Shown here in pieces: positions 1 through 7,751 of a stretch of DNA of 24,526 nucleotides. This DNA is from JACQSR01 sp042577505. GTDB taxonomy: Archaea; Nanobdellota; Nanobdellia; Woesearchaeales; JACQSR01. The notes below the pieces were generated by a model. The model saw nothing but the letters and a program-made list of their open reading frames with translations, was not told the origin of the DNA and made no database searches. Position numbers and translations under genes: made by a program. Within the stretch, counting starts at the first letter, position 1, and each line of letters begins with the position of its first letter. Where the stretch lies: the NCBI GenBank assembly GCA_042577505.1, contig JBHPEA010000019.1, forward strand, positions 1 through 24,526. The letters run 5' to 3'.

Positions 1-12
1 ATATATAACTAT

Positions 13-504
13 CTATACTACATTAACAAAAAAGTTATCAGTAATATAACTATCTTCCCTACCATAAACAGAAATTTCAATTTCATAAAGGAAAGAACCT
101 TTTTTATTTGGAGCTTTAATTTGAATAGGCAATGCAATATATTCATTAACCACTAGCGGTTTTTTTCTATGATCATAAAGGAATCCTGGACAATCTTCGT
201 TAGGTTCGGGCTTAACTTCACAATCCCCTGTCGAAATAATTGTAGTATCAAATCGTATTTCTATATCTTCATTGTTTTTTACTCCATATGCAATAATTTT
301 AGCCTCCCCAGTTTCAATCTCAATCTCGCTGAAAGGAAAACTAAGTGTTTTATCCCCCCTTCTCAAATCATCGCTGATTTGTTGTCTCAAACCACCAGCC
401 ATTTCTTTAGAAATCTCTATAGAAGTTTCAAGAATCCTTTCTTCTTTTGACACACAGCTAACTACAACCAATAAAATTAATACAAAAACGAAATATTTTT
501 TCAT
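13..504 (-). CDS. Putative membrane-anchored lipoprotein
   Basis: A 163-residue secreted protein. The N-terminus is a charged MKK followed by a hydrophobic stretch (residues 4-15) ending in a lipobox-like V-V-S-C with Cys17, so a lipid-anchored extracellular protein is the simplest reading. The mature part is mixed alpha/beta and hydrophilic, with a CxxxxxxxC pair (residues around 94-105, in STGDCEVKPEPNEDC) that could form a disulfide outside the cell. I do not recognise a family. The gene is monocistronic: a TATA box at 523-535 lies about 25 nt upstream of the ATG, giving a leaderless transcript, and tRNA-His lies just behind. The start is well supported by the signal sequence and promoter distance. 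The function is unknown. Confidence 0.75.
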   Translation of the reverse strand: MKKYFVFVLILLVVVSCVSKEERILETSIEISKEMAGGLRQQISDDLRRGDKTLSFPFSEIEIETGEAKIIAYGVKNNEDIEIRFDTTIISTGDCEVKPEPNEDCPGFLYDHRKKPLVVNEYIALPIQIKAPNKKGSFLYEIEISVYGREDSYITDNFFVNVV

Positions 505-522
505 AACTCAAAATTACTTATA

Positions 523-535
523 GAATATATAAATC
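523..535 (-). promoter_or_regulatory. TATA box of the lipoprotein gene
   Basis: On the minus strand this reads GATTTATATATTC, an archaeal TATA element centred about 25 nt before the ATG at 504. It implies a leaderless mRNA. It lies between the gene and the 3' end of tRNA-His. Confidence 0.65.
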
Positions 536-549
536 TTTTTGGAAAGAAG

Positions 550-623
550 GGTGGCTGCCGAGATTTGAACTCGGTCTGGGAGATCCACAGTCTCCAATGC
601 TGCCAGGTTACATTACAGCCACC
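550..623 (-). tRNA. tRNA-His (GTG)
   Basis: Folds as a complete cloverleaf on the minus strand. The acceptor stem is GTGGCTG/CAGCCAC plus an extra G-1:C73 pair, the hallmark of histidine tRNA. The anticodon stem is GGAGA/TCTCC with loop CTGTGGA (anticodon GTG), and the T arm is CCGAG-TTCAAAT-CTCGG. G-1 is encoded in the gene. The CCA end is not encoded: CCT follows. A TATA-like TTTAAATAA at about 645-655 lies about 28 nt upstream, inside the end of the preceding membrane-protein gene. No intron is seen. Confidence 0.95.
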
Positions 624-647
624 ATATACACACAGAATTCGGTGTCG

Positions 648-1133
648 TTATTTAAATCTTCTTTTTTTAAAGAATTGACGATAGAGATAAGGTAGAATAA
701 AGAAAACAGCATACACTAATCCCTCAACTAATGGATGGTGAGGTAAATTTAATAATAATGTGTCCCTAGTAAAAACAGCAATTGCACCAATTATTAACAA
801 ATTTATAACTGCAATACTAGGAATGGCAATTATATTAAGAACGTGGTGTCTAATTTCAAGATTCTCTATATCCCTAATTAAAACTTCGAATAACAATCCA
901 AACGAAAAAGCAAGAATGGCTATCATAACATACAACCAAAATCCATGGAATACGACCAATATTGGAACTAGGACAATAGAAATTACAAAATTAATTATCA
1001 AAGCAACAATAAAAACAGACAAATAAACAATTTGATCCAGGAATCTTACAAAACTAGTTCTTTTTTCCTTGGCACGTAAAATTATCTTTACAGTTTTATC
1101 AACATCCTCTTTTGTCCATTTGGCATTATTCAT
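648..1133 (-). CDS. Four-helix membrane protein of the MinD cluster
   Basis: About 161 residues if started at the ATG at 1133 (MNNAKWTKED). An in-frame ATG 21 nt upstream at 1154 is less likely, because it lies deeper in the MinD gene. The N-terminus (1-30) is charged and soluble. Four hydrophobic segments follow at roughly 36-60, 63-83, 96-118 and 133-150, and the protein ends in a basic tail (KKRRFK). I recognise no catalytic motif. The start overlaps the last 8 nt of the MinD/ParA-like gene, so translation is probably coupled and the two products may act together, for example with the ATPase peripheral to this membrane protein. That partnership is inferred from gene order only. tRNA-His follows 25 nt downstream. 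Confidence 0.8.
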   Translation of the reverse strand: MNNAKWTKEDVDKTVKIILRAKEKRTSFVRFLDQIVYLSVFIVALIINFVISIVLVPILVVFHGFWLYVMIAILAFSFGLLFEVLIRDIENLEIRHHVLNIIAIPSIAVINLLIIGAIAVFTRDTLLLNLPHHPLVEGLVYAVFFILPYLYRQFFKKRRFK

Positions 1134-1809
1134 TTTTCCAGAATAAATTTGCAAGTTTCATATATTCAATAGAAGATTTAGAACCAGGATAACAATATAA
1201 CACAGTTCTATTGACACTAAAGGATCTTTGAATATTCTTATCAAAAGGGATTGTAGATATAGGATCTATCCCAGACTTTTTCAGGAGCGAAGAAGATTTT
1301 ATTCTTGTATTTGAATGGTTGTTAACAACAGTCCCTAAAAAAGTTACACCCAACTGTTCAGCTACATGAATTAATGGAAAGATTGATTTTGCAGAATGTT
1401 CATCAGGTCCAGAAATAAATATTGCCTCATCAGCTAAACTTAAAAGATCTTTTACATCAGATCCATAACCAGAACCTCCGTCTAACAATACAATATCTGA
1501 TTTACCATAAAGTCCCAATAAAGATTCTGAAATTGATTTCTTATGATCTAGCGAAGTAATATGGCTCGGTACCAATTTCAAACCAGAAGGGTGAATATAG
1601 GTTGCCTCAGTTATGTGGTTTTCCCCAGAAGTTACATTGCGCAAAGATAGGGGAACATCTAATCCAAGAAAATCTTTTAGTGATGAAGAAAAACAATCTA
1701 CAACAGTAACATCTCTGCCTATATTGTTTAAAGCGAAACCTAAATTAATAGCAGTAGTAGTCTTTCCAACACCTCCTTTTCCCGATAAAACCGCAATATA
1801 TTTTGTCAT
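1126..1809 (-). CDS. MinD/ParA-family P-loop ATPase
   Basis: A 227-residue SIMIBI-class ATPase. Residues 9-18 form a deviant Walker A (SGKGGVGKTT) with the signature lysine (K11) and P-loop lysine (K16) typical of MinD/ParA. A Walker B-like VLLDGGSGYG sits at about residues 106-115, where most MinD proteins have D-x-P-x-G, so the switch II region is slightly divergent. The family couples ATP-dependent dimerisation to positioning of membrane or nucleoid cargo. No clear C-terminal amphipathic membrane-targeting helix is visible. The ATG overlaps the stop of the upstream gene (ATGA at 1806-1809), and the downstream membrane-protein gene overlaps its end, so the three genes form a tightly coupled operon. 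No ParB or MinE partner is in the window. Confidence 0.88.
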   Translation of the reverse strand: MTKYIAVLSGKGGVGKTTTAINLGFALNNIGRDVTVVDCFSSSLKDFLGLDVPLSLRNVTSGENHITEATYIHPSGLKLVPSHITSLDHKKSISESLLGLYGKSDIVLLDGGSGYGSDVKDLLSLADEAIFISGPDEHSAKSIFPLIHVAEQLGVTFLGTVVNNHSNTRIKSSSLLKKSGIDPISTIPFDKNIQRSFSVNRTVLYCYPGSKSSIEYMKLANLFWKNE

Positions 1810-2255
1810 AGCTTGGTTCTCGTGTACTCAAAAAACTCTTTTATGTTATCATAAAAGTTAACCATGTCGTCGATCTTCACTTCTTGCATGTTGCCATCCT
1901 CAAGATAAGCTATCATTGTTACATGCCTTCTATACTCCTCTCTTTTATCGTATCTTGCTCGAGTTAGCTTCCTCAAATTCAAGTATAAATTTACAGCATT
2001 TAAAATGTTTCGGTCATTAGGATTGATTTTTTTAAGTAACTCTGCACGTAAAACCGGCATTTGAGGCAATTTATCAATTACTTTATCCTCTTTAGCTTTA
2101 TTTAACAACGCATTAATGGTATTATCAAAGAAAAGAATCATTCTATCGATAGTGTTTTTCAAAACATCAACAGTTCTAGTATACTTAAGACTGACATAAA
2201 CTAGATGATCTACTCTTTTTAACTCTTCTATAGCATTCTCTAGTGATTCATCCAT
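1806..2255 (-). CDS. Conserved helical protein, paralogue of the 2316-2786 product
   Basis: A 149-residue soluble, mostly alpha-helical protein, first gene of the operon with the MinD-like ATPase (ATGA overlap). It aligns by eye with the neighbouring 156-aa protein over its whole length. Shared anchors are VDH versus ADH near residue 15-20, a central helical region, and a C-terminal pattern of a basic helix, two short strands and a final aromatic helix. I recall similar proteins as uncharacterised families in DPANN genomes but know no function. A TATA-like ATATTTATAC lies at about 2299-2308, with a GGAGGG about 13 nt before the ATG. The start at 2255 is the first ATG in frame. It could be a partner or regulator of the ATPase, on context alone. 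Confidence 0.75.
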   Translation of the reverse strand: MDESLENAIEELKRVDHLVYVSLKYTRTVDVLKNTIDRMILFFDNTINALLNKAKEDKVIDKLPQMPVLRAELLKKINPNDRNILNAVNLYLNLRKLTRARYDKREEYRRHVTMIAYLEDGNMQEVKIDDMVNFYDNIKEFFEYTRTKL

Positions 2256-2315
2256 GATAAAGTAAACATGCCCTCCATAGCATTAGATCATTAATCATGT
2301 ATAAATATTTTTGCC

Positions 2316-2786
2316 TTATTTTCTCCTAACTTTAAATGCAGCATCATGTACAAAGCCTTTTGCCAAATACAAATACTGACCTATCATTTTCTCGGTTATC
2401 TTAATTGTATTGTAATCATCAGAACAAATAACAAAACAATCCTCCTTTGCAAATTCAGTTTTACTTTTCTGGTGCTTTAGTAATATCTGCCTAATCTCTC
2501 TAGCCTTATTTACTATCTCTTTGTTAAATTTCATCCTATCAACACATCTTGATCTGAACATTTCTAAACGACTCTTGAAATCATCAGCATACATTGGAAC
2601 CCTTTTATACAGTCTTTCAAAAGCCAGCACAGACTGGATGCCATACGAAACTCCTAAGAAAACATTCTGTAGAATAACCGGCAACATCCTTGGATCTTTA
2701 ACCATTGGAAAAGTAACGGTTAACATATGGTCTGCCACTTTGATTTTCTCTACTGCTTTAGTACGATATTCCTCATACTTTTCCAT
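2316..2786 (-). CDS. Conserved helical protein of unknown function
   Basis: A 156-residue protein, predicted soluble and alpha-helical, with an N-terminal pattern KVADHMLTVTFPMVKDP that I associate with an uncharacterised family common in Woesearchaeota and relatives (recalled, not searched). It is a paralogue of the adjacent 1806-2255 product: the ADH motif, the central helices and the C-terminal E-I-R-x-I-L / two-strand / K-I-T-E-K-M-I-G-Q-Y pattern line up. A TATA box at 2806-2819 lies about 26 nt before the ATG, so the mRNA should be leaderless. It may be transcribed separately from the downstream operon, since 60 nt with another TATA separate them. Confidence 0.75.
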   Translation of the reverse strand: MEKYEEYRTKAVEKIKVADHMLTVTFPMVKDPRMLPVILQNVFLGVSYGIQSVLAFERLYKRVPMYADDFKSRLEMFRSRCVDRMKFNKEIVNKAREIRQILLKHQKSKTEFAKEDCFVICSDDYNTIKITEKMIGQYLYLAKGFVHDAAFKVRRK

Positions 2787-2805
2787 ATAGGATAGTATAC
2801 TGGTA

Positions 2806-2819
2806 GAATATATAAATTA
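2806..2819 (-). promoter_or_regulatory. TATA box for the 2316-2786 gene
   Basis: Minus strand TAATTTATATATTC centred about 26 nt upstream of the ATG at 2786. It is nearly identical to the lipoprotein-gene TATA at 523-535, which supports a shared core-promoter consensus and a leaderless transcript. Confidence 0.6.
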
Positions 2820-2828
2820 TTCGACGAA

Positions 2829-3158
2829 TTATTCTCCTTTTAACTCAAGAATTGCAGCAGCTAAATCTCCCTCATGTTTAGAAATCGCTTCTTTAGCTTG
2901 TTCCTCGGTGACACCAGTTTGATCAACTACAGTTTTAACATCATCTTCATTAATTTCAGGTTCAGAACTTATTTCTCTTTCAGAAGCCTCACCAACAACT
3001 TGGTATGTTTCCTGTCCCATCATATTTACTTTAGAAACTTGAGGATTTGCAATTATAATTTCTTTATCTGCAGTTTTGATAATGACTTCAGTAGCTTCAA
3101 TTTCAGCCTGCTGAATACCCATCTTCTTCATCATCTGCTGCATTTTCCTTGGGTTCAT
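2829..3158 (-). CDS. nac: Nascent polypeptide-associated complex (alpha-NAC homologue)
   Basis: A 109-residue archaeal NAC. Archaeal NAC is a homodimer that binds the ribosome near the exit tunnel and contacts emerging chains. The basic start (MNPRKMQQMMKKMGI) is the usual ribosome-contacting segment. The NAC domain spans about residues 15-65, with conserved IEATEVIIKTADKEIIIANPQVSKVNM-type strands. A UBA domain fills about 70-107 (EDVKTVVDQTGVTEEQAKEA...). Length and domain order match the family. It lies 21 nt downstream of the Sec61-beta-like gene, and a CAGG precedes the ATG, so the two are probably cotranscribed, which joins nascent-chain binding with membrane insertion. The family call is firm. 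Confidence 0.95.
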   Translation of the reverse strand: MNPRKMQQMMKKMGIQQAEIEATEVIIKTADKEIIIANPQVSKVNMMGQETYQVVGEASEREISSEPEINEDDVKTVVDQTGVTEEQAKEAISKHEGDLAAAILELKGE

Positions 3159-3179
3159 TCCTGGAATAATTCAAATCAC

Positions 3180-3356
3180 CTAAGCTAGACCTATTAAAGA
3201 TCCGCCATAAGAATAAAGTAAAATCATTAAAATCATCACTACAATACAAGCTATTACTACTGATCCTGGTTTGAATCGGATCTTACTATGGTACTCATCA
3301 AAGTACCTAACTAAACCTCCAATTCCACTCGGCATTGATACTTTATCTTTTGACAT
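3180..3356 (-). CDS. Preprotein translocase Sec61-beta (SecG-type) subunit
   Basis: A 58-residue single-pass membrane protein matching archaeal Sec61-beta: a short polar N-terminus with the family's SMPSGIGGLVRYFDE segment, a KIRFKPGSVV lead-in, then one transmembrane helix (about residues 34-52) ending near the C-terminus. It is the small subunit of the SecYE channel. The start is placed at the ATG at 3356. The longer frame from 3386 would run into the conserved 3' end of the RNase P RNA and adds no family-like residues. Only 10 nt separate the RNA's P1 strand (ending at 3367) from this ATG, so the mRNA is probably processed from the RNase P precursor or started within that RNA gene. Confidence 0.9.
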   Translation of the reverse strand: MSKDKVSMPSGIGGLVRYFDEYHSKIRFKPGSVVIACIVVMILMILLYSYGGSLIGLA

Positions 3357-3366
3357 TTTGAAAATT

Positions 3367-3686
3367 TGCAGGGACAGATAAGCCACCTTCTGTCAGACCC
3401 TTTAACACCCTAAGGTTCGATGGTCTGTCTTAGCATTTAACTAAGCGTCGCTTGACTTATCGTCGTGGACTTGCACCTGCTGGGGCTAGCCGTTTCAACC
3501 TTCCTCATGAGCAAAGTCAATTGGTTAACTCATCTCTGTTGCCAGAAACTTCACAAAATCATCCCGAACATAAGGGGTACCGTTTCTGAGCTGTTGCCTC
3601 CCATCACTGGGACTCCGAAGAGCAGCATATTTGCGGTGGGTGGACTTTCCTCACACAGTTTGCGTAAGCTAATTCCTATCCCTGCA
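3367..3686 (-). ncRNA. rnpB: RNase P RNA
   Basis: The catalytic RNA of RNase P, about 320 nt on the minus strand. CR-I GAGGAAAGTCC is at 3642-3652 and the CR-V ACAGAAGG at 3386-3393. The terminal helix P1 closes exactly: 11 nt at 3676-3686 pair with 3367-3377 (TGCAGGGATAG with CTGTCCCTGCA, one G-U pair). A TATA box at 3708-3717 lies about 27 nt upstream of the first P1 base, so the 5' end is probably near native and little or no leader needs trimming. It sits directly upstream of sec61-beta and nac on the same strand. The ends are set by P1 and could be off by a few bases. Confidence 0.93.
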
Positions 3687-3707
3687 CCCTCCAAGAAGTA
3701 AATAACT

Positions 3708-3717
3708 CTTTATAAAT
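3708..3717 (-). promoter_or_regulatory. TATA box of the RNase P RNA / sec61-beta / nac transcript
   Basis: Minus strand ATTTATAAAG, centred about 27 nt before the first base of helix P1. It fits an archaeal promoter that starts the RNA at its mature 5' end. No other clear TATA is visible between it and the sec61-beta ATG. Confidence 0.65.
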
Positions 3718-3725
3718 GTAACTGA

Positions 3726-4016
3726 TTATCTTTGTTTACCTATTGATGTAGAAGTATGACTCTTGAGGTAATCGACAACAAATCCTGCTCTTTGTTTTTC
3801 TAATCTTTCGCGAAGTAGTTGAACGGATAAACTTTCTTCCATCTGTAGGATAGTACTACGCAATTCAGGATTACTCTTTCCACCTGCAACATAATGATCT
3901 TGAGCTCTCCAAACCATCTGCAAAGCTTCTGCCGGTTTACCAGCTAAACCTGCTTGAGCAGCCTCACTAAGAAGCTCTTGCGCCATTGCATACCCATCAT
4001 ATTTTGCTTCTGACAT
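3726..4016 (-). CDS. Small helical protein of unknown function
   Basis: A soluble, alpha-helical protein of 96 residues if started at the ATG at 4016 (MSEAKYDGYAMAQELL). The frame is open to an ATG at 4040, but that codon lies inside the TATA element (TTATAAATG at 4038-4049), which places transcription start near 4016-4018. A leaderless start at 4016 is therefore preferred. The Ala-rich helix pairs (AQELLSEAAQAGLAGKPAEALQMVWRAQDHY) resemble a tetratricopeptide-like helical hairpin, but one repeat is too little to assign. It is transcribed divergently from the subtilase gene, with the two TATA boxes about 30 nt apart. I do not recognise the family. Confidence 0.65.
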   Translation of the reverse strand: MSEAKYDGYAMAQELLSEAAQAGLAGKPAEALQMVWRAQDHYVAGGKSNPELRSTILQMEESLSVQLLRERLEKQRAGFVVDYLKSHTSTSIGKQR

Positions 4017-4037
4017 AGAGGCTAGGGAATATATATT

Positions 4038-4049
4038 CATTTATAAGGC
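4038..4049 (-). promoter_or_regulatory. TATA box for the 3726-4016 gene
   Basis: Minus strand GCCTTATAAATG, centred about 28 nt upstream of the ATG at 4016. It decides between the two in-frame ATGs, since the upstream ATG (4040) is part of the box itself. Confidence 0.5.
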
Positions 4050-4066
4050 TTATTTAAAAAAAAGAA

Positions 4067-4077
4067 ATTTTATAAAC
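4067..4077 (+). promoter_or_regulatory. TATA box of the subtilase gene
   Basis: ATTTTATAAAC centred about 28 nt before the ATG at 4101, giving a leaderless mRNA. The element is nearly symmetrical, so weak transcription in the other direction is possible. Confidence 0.55.
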
Positions 4078-4100
4078 TCTATTTCTCTAGTTTACCTTCA

Positions 4101-7100
4101 ATGAAAAAGTGGTGTGTTTTAGTAGTTGTAGCTTTATTATTTCTAGGTATAGTTAATGCTGAGGTTATCGATGAAGAGGTACTAGAACAATTAGAAAACA
4201 ACGAAGAAGTGGAAGTAATAGTAATCCTAAAAGAAGATCCAGTTAACGAAGATCCCTTACAAATAACTGAAGAAGAAAAGCAAAAAATCAATGAAAACCA
4301 AGAAGAGGTCTTAGAAGATTTTGACACAAAAGCGACAGAAGATGAATTTGAAGTAGAACATCAGTATGAAACTCTAAACATGCTTGCGGGAAATGTTACA
4401 GAAGAAGGGTTAGAAATATTAGAAGATAATCCTGCAGTTGAAAAAGTAATCTTAGACTACACATTAAAACCTCTTTTGGATGTAAGCTCACCCCACATAA
4501 GCGCGCCATCAGTCCACAACTTAGTATATGGAGGACACAACATTACAGGAGAGGGTGTTACCGTTTGTGTTCTCGATTCTGGAATAGACTATACACATGA
4601 CAATTTGGGAAACTGCTCAGAATCAGAATTCTTAGCTGGAAATTGTTCTAAAGTTTTAGGAGGTTACGATTACGTCAACGAAGATAACAATCCAATGGAC
4701 GATTTAGGACACGGAACTCATGTTGCAGGAATCGTCGCATCAGACCACAGTACATATCAGGGTATCGCATATAATGCAAAACTCGTTTCTTTGAAAATTT
4801 GCTCAGCTTCAAATAACTGTCTTGGATCTGATATCATAGCAGGAATCGATTGGTGTTTAGCCAATGCTTCAAAATTTAACATTTCTATTTTTACAATGAG
4901 TGTTGGCTCAACCGCAACCTATGGTAGTAATTGCGACGCATCAGCATATAGCGATGTTGTCAATCAAGGTTACTTTTTCACAATCTCTGCAGGAAATTCA
5001 GGAGACAATGACGGCATATCATATCCTGCTTGTGGTTGGAACGTTACAGCAGTTGGAGCAGTTAATGATGGAGACAGTATTGTTTACAATAGAGCATCAT
5101 TCATGAAATTACTCGCTCCAGGATCAGGAATCATCTCTAACGCAATCTCATCAGGATTCACATCAAAATCAGGAACCTCTATGTCAGCCCCTCACGTCGC
5201 AGGTGCAGCAGCTTTACTTACTCAATATAAAAGACTAGAAAGTAACATCAATTTAACACCTGCCCAAATCGAAGGAGCATTTAACAACACAGGAGCAGAT
5301 ATCAGCGACAATGGAAACGATTACAAAAGAATCGATGTATTTGAAGCACTAAAATATCTAGACAATGTTTCACCAACATTAACCTTTGAAAACCAAACAC
5401 CAGATAACAATTCAGTTGTATTCGCAACTTCAATTTTCATAAACCTTTCTTCAAATGAAATTGTTGACACAGCAATCTTAGAATGGAACGGCTCAAACGA
5501 ATCGACGAATGGTTCAAATTTGAACTTCTACCTAAATAAAACTCCACTTACTCCAGGAATTTACCAATACAAAGTTTTTGGAAATGACTCAGCCAATAAT
5601 TGGGGTGTTAGTGAAACAAGATTAATACAAATAGACAACGCTGCTCCAACAGTTACACCAATTATTACTTCAACAGACAACCTAAATAGAACAAATGGAA
5701 CTTTATCAGGTAACTGGACCTACTCAGATAGTGAAGGAAATCCACAACAAGCTTATGAAATAAATTGGTACAATAATTCAAATTTACTTTTCCAAAACAC
5801 CACTTCAATACTAAACGGAAACACAACAAAAAATGAAGTTTGGACGTACAGCATCAGAGCATATGACGGATATAATTGGAGCAACTGGACCAACACCTCA
5901 ATAACAATTCAAAATTCCCTACCAATCCTTCCAAATATTCCAGACATTATAAAAAACGAAACAGACCTAGTCAATATCAACGAAAGTGGACAAATAATTC
6001 CTACAGACAACGATAGCGACACATTAACAATAACTTATACTGCCCCATTAAACTCCTCAGGAAAGTGGCAAACCAACATTACTAATTCAGGAGCTTATGA
6101 AATCACAATTAATGTTTCAGATGGAACAAACTCAACAATACAAAATGTTACAATTACAATAATTGACAGACCCGATTTTGATAACGATGGGATACCGGAT
6201 ATCTATGACACTGATGACGATAATGACGATTTAAATGACTCACAAGATTTCATTAAAGGTAATAAATCGAATGTTAACACAACAGCATCTCAATTCAGCA
6301 TCACAATAGATGGATCATCAAATTTATCAGAATACTACAACGGTTCAAGAAGAATTAGGTTCCTTAATAACAGCATAGAATACGTTCAATTCGATTTCAA
6401 TCTATCAAATGAGTCAATTCTTGATCTTTCAAACGTTTCATTCGAAGTAAACAATGGAACAGAAGGATCAATTGTAATAAGTGGAGTTGCATTACCTGCA
6501 GGTATAACAAAAACTTTTTTCTTAGACAATCTATCTGAAAGTGAAGGGGTTTGTATTAAAGATACAGAAAATATTACATCAGCATCTCAAATCTCAAGTG
6601 ATTGTTCAGACACAGATGAAATTTTCCTATCTTGTCCAGGTACTAACGGCCAATATGATTGCGTTTATGATAGCCCCCAATGGAAAATTACAGGTTTAAA
6701 TCATTCAGGGGTAATCCAACAAAATGACACTGTTCCACCAAGAATAATCGACATCGGTCCAACTGGTACACTATCAACAACAGGCACATCAAGATCAGTA
6801 ACATTATATGTAGAAACCAACGAAAATGCAACATGTAAACACGATAGAAATGGAAGTTTATCATATAGAGATATGACTGGAAATTTTTCTACAGACAGTT
6901 TAGGCAAAGAACACGAAAAATCATACACTTATACTTCTGATAATTCAAACGAAACCTTCTACGTTCTTTGTGAGGATATATATGGAAATACAATGAATAC
7001 CACAAACTTCACAACTTACGCAGTCGATGTTGGTTCAAGTACCTCCAGCAGTAGTGGAGGGGGAAGCGGCAGCTCAGGTGGGGGCGGAGGCGGAGGTGGC

Positions 7101-7751
7101 GGTGGAGTAAAAGCCGAACCAGTATGGAACCACTACATCGACCTTGTTACGTCAAATGAAGAAGCAGTGATAAACATCACAAACAATTTAATGGACATCA
7201 CTGAAATAACTTTCATTCCTAGGTCAACACTTGTAGGTATCTCAATTAAAATCGAAAAAACTTATTTAATCGTTGGTGAAGCCCCAGGTAATATTTTTGA
7301 TTATTATATTATTACGACAAAAAATTTTGGAGATGCTAATATTTCAAAAGTTGAAATCAACTTCAGAGTTCCAAAAATCTGGATAAGCGAAGGAGACTAT
7401 GATAAAAATACAGTAATTATGAAAAAAAGAGATGGATGGACCTGGACAAATTTATCCACCAAATACTTAGATGATGATTCAGAGTATTATTATTATGAAG
7501 CAACAACTCACGGGTTCTCATATTTTGCAATTACTGCAGAAAAATCTATAATCTTTGAGGAGATAGATATACCAGATCTAACTCCTAGAAATATCACCCA
7601 AGAAGAAGAAAAGGATTTATTAGATTTCCTTCCTTGGAAAATTGGGCCTTCTCCTCCATATTATTTCTCTCTAGGACTCGCAATTGCTATTACGGCGATG
7701 GCTTTGATACTCTTCATCATTACGCTTTTAAGGAGGAGGAAGATTTTTTGA
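4101..7751 (+). CDS. Secreted, membrane-anchored subtilisin-like (S8) serine protease
   Basis: A 1216-residue multidomain exoprotein. Residues 1-20 are a signal peptide. About 35-122 is an inhibitor-I9-type propeptide (EVEVIVILKED...LNMLAGNVTEEGLE). The catalytic domain spans about 125-415 with the complete triad: Asp159 (VLDSGIDYTH), His204 (GHGTHVAG) and Ser360 (SGTSMSAPHVAG), plus oxyanion Asn299 (SAGNSG). Several Ig/cadherin-like repeats follow, rich in N-x-S/T sequons. A Ca-binding thrombospondin-3-like segment is encoded near 6170-6240 (DNDGIPDIYDTDDDNDD). A Ser/Gly linker lies at 7034-7110. A PGF-pre-PGF-like domain (VEINFRVPKIWI...GFSYFAITAE) precedes a C-terminal transmembrane helix with an RRRK stop-transfer tail. 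The product should be processed outside the cell and stay anchored. Its last 32 nt overlap the convergent methyltransferase gene. Confidence 0.95.
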   Translation: MKKWCVLVVVALLFLGIVNAEVIDEEVLEQLENNEEVEVIVILKEDPVNEDPLQITEEEKQKINENQEEVLEDFDTKATEDEFEVEHQYETLNMLAGNVTEEGLEILEDNPAVEKVILDYTLKPLLDVSSPHISAPSVHNLVYGGHNITGEGVTVCVLDSGIDYTHDNLGNCSESEFLAGNCSKVLGGYDYVNEDNNPMDDLGHGTHVAGIVASDHSTYQGIAYNAKLVSLKICSASNNCLGSDIIAGIDWCLANASKFNISIFTMSVGSTATYGSNCDASAYSDVVNQGYFFTISAGNSGDNDGISYPACGWNVTAVGAVNDGDSIVYNRASFMKLLAPGSGIISNAISSGFTSKSGTSMSAPHVAGAAALLTQYKRLESNINLTPAQIEGAFNNTGADISDNGNDYKRIDVFEALKYLDNVSPTLTFENQTPDNNSVVFATSIFINLSSNEIVDTAILEWNGSNESTNGSNLNFYLNKTPLTPGIYQYKVFGNDSANNWGVSETRLIQIDNAAPTVTPIITSTDNLNRTNGTLSGNWTYSDSEGNPQQAYEINWYNNSNLLFQNTTSILNGNTTKNEVWTYSIRAYDGYNWSNWTNTSITIQNSLPILPNIPDIIKNETDLVNINESGQIIPTDNDSDTLTITYTAPLNSSGKWQTNITNSGAYEITINVSDGTNSTIQNVTITIIDRPDFDNDGIPDIYDTDDDNDDLNDSQDFIKGNKSNVNTTASQFSITIDGSSNLSEYYNGSRRIRFLNNSIEYVQFDFNLSNESILDLSNVSFEVNNGTEGSIVISGVALPAGITKTFFLDNLSESEGVCIKDTENITSASQISSDCSDTDEIFLSCPGTNGQYDCVYDSPQWKITGLNHSGVIQQNDTVPPRIIDIGPTGTLSTTGTSRSVTLYVETNENATCKHDRNGSLSYRDMTGNFSTDSLGKEHEKSYTYTSDNSNETFYVLCEDIYGNTMNTTNFTTYAVDVGSSTSSSSGGGSGSSGGGGGGGGGGVKAEPVWNHYIDLVTSNEEAVINITNNLMDITEITFIPRSTLVGISIKIEKTYLIVGEAPGNIFDYYIITTKNFGDANISKVEINFRVPKIWISEGDYDKNTVIMKKRDGWTWTNLSTKYLDDDSEYYYYEATTHGFSYFAITAEKSIIFEEIDIPDLTPRNITQEEEKDLLDFLPWKIGPSPPYYFSLGLAIAITAMALILFIITLLRRRKIF
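7034..7110 (+). repeat. Ser/Gly low-complexity linker within the subtilase gene
   Basis: GGN/AGN-rich microsatellite-like DNA encoding a run of serines, then an S/G mix, then ten glycines in a row. It separates the sequon-rich repeats from the C-terminal PGF-pre-PGF-like domain and probably forms a flexible spacer. It is locally GC-rich against an AT-rich gene and likely varies in length between strains. Confidence 0.8.

Noticed and set aside
3465..3701. A 78-codon plus-strand ORF.
   Set aside because: It lies antisense to the RNase P RNA, whose conserved regions and P1 helix explain the sequence. It has no promoter or protein-like composition.
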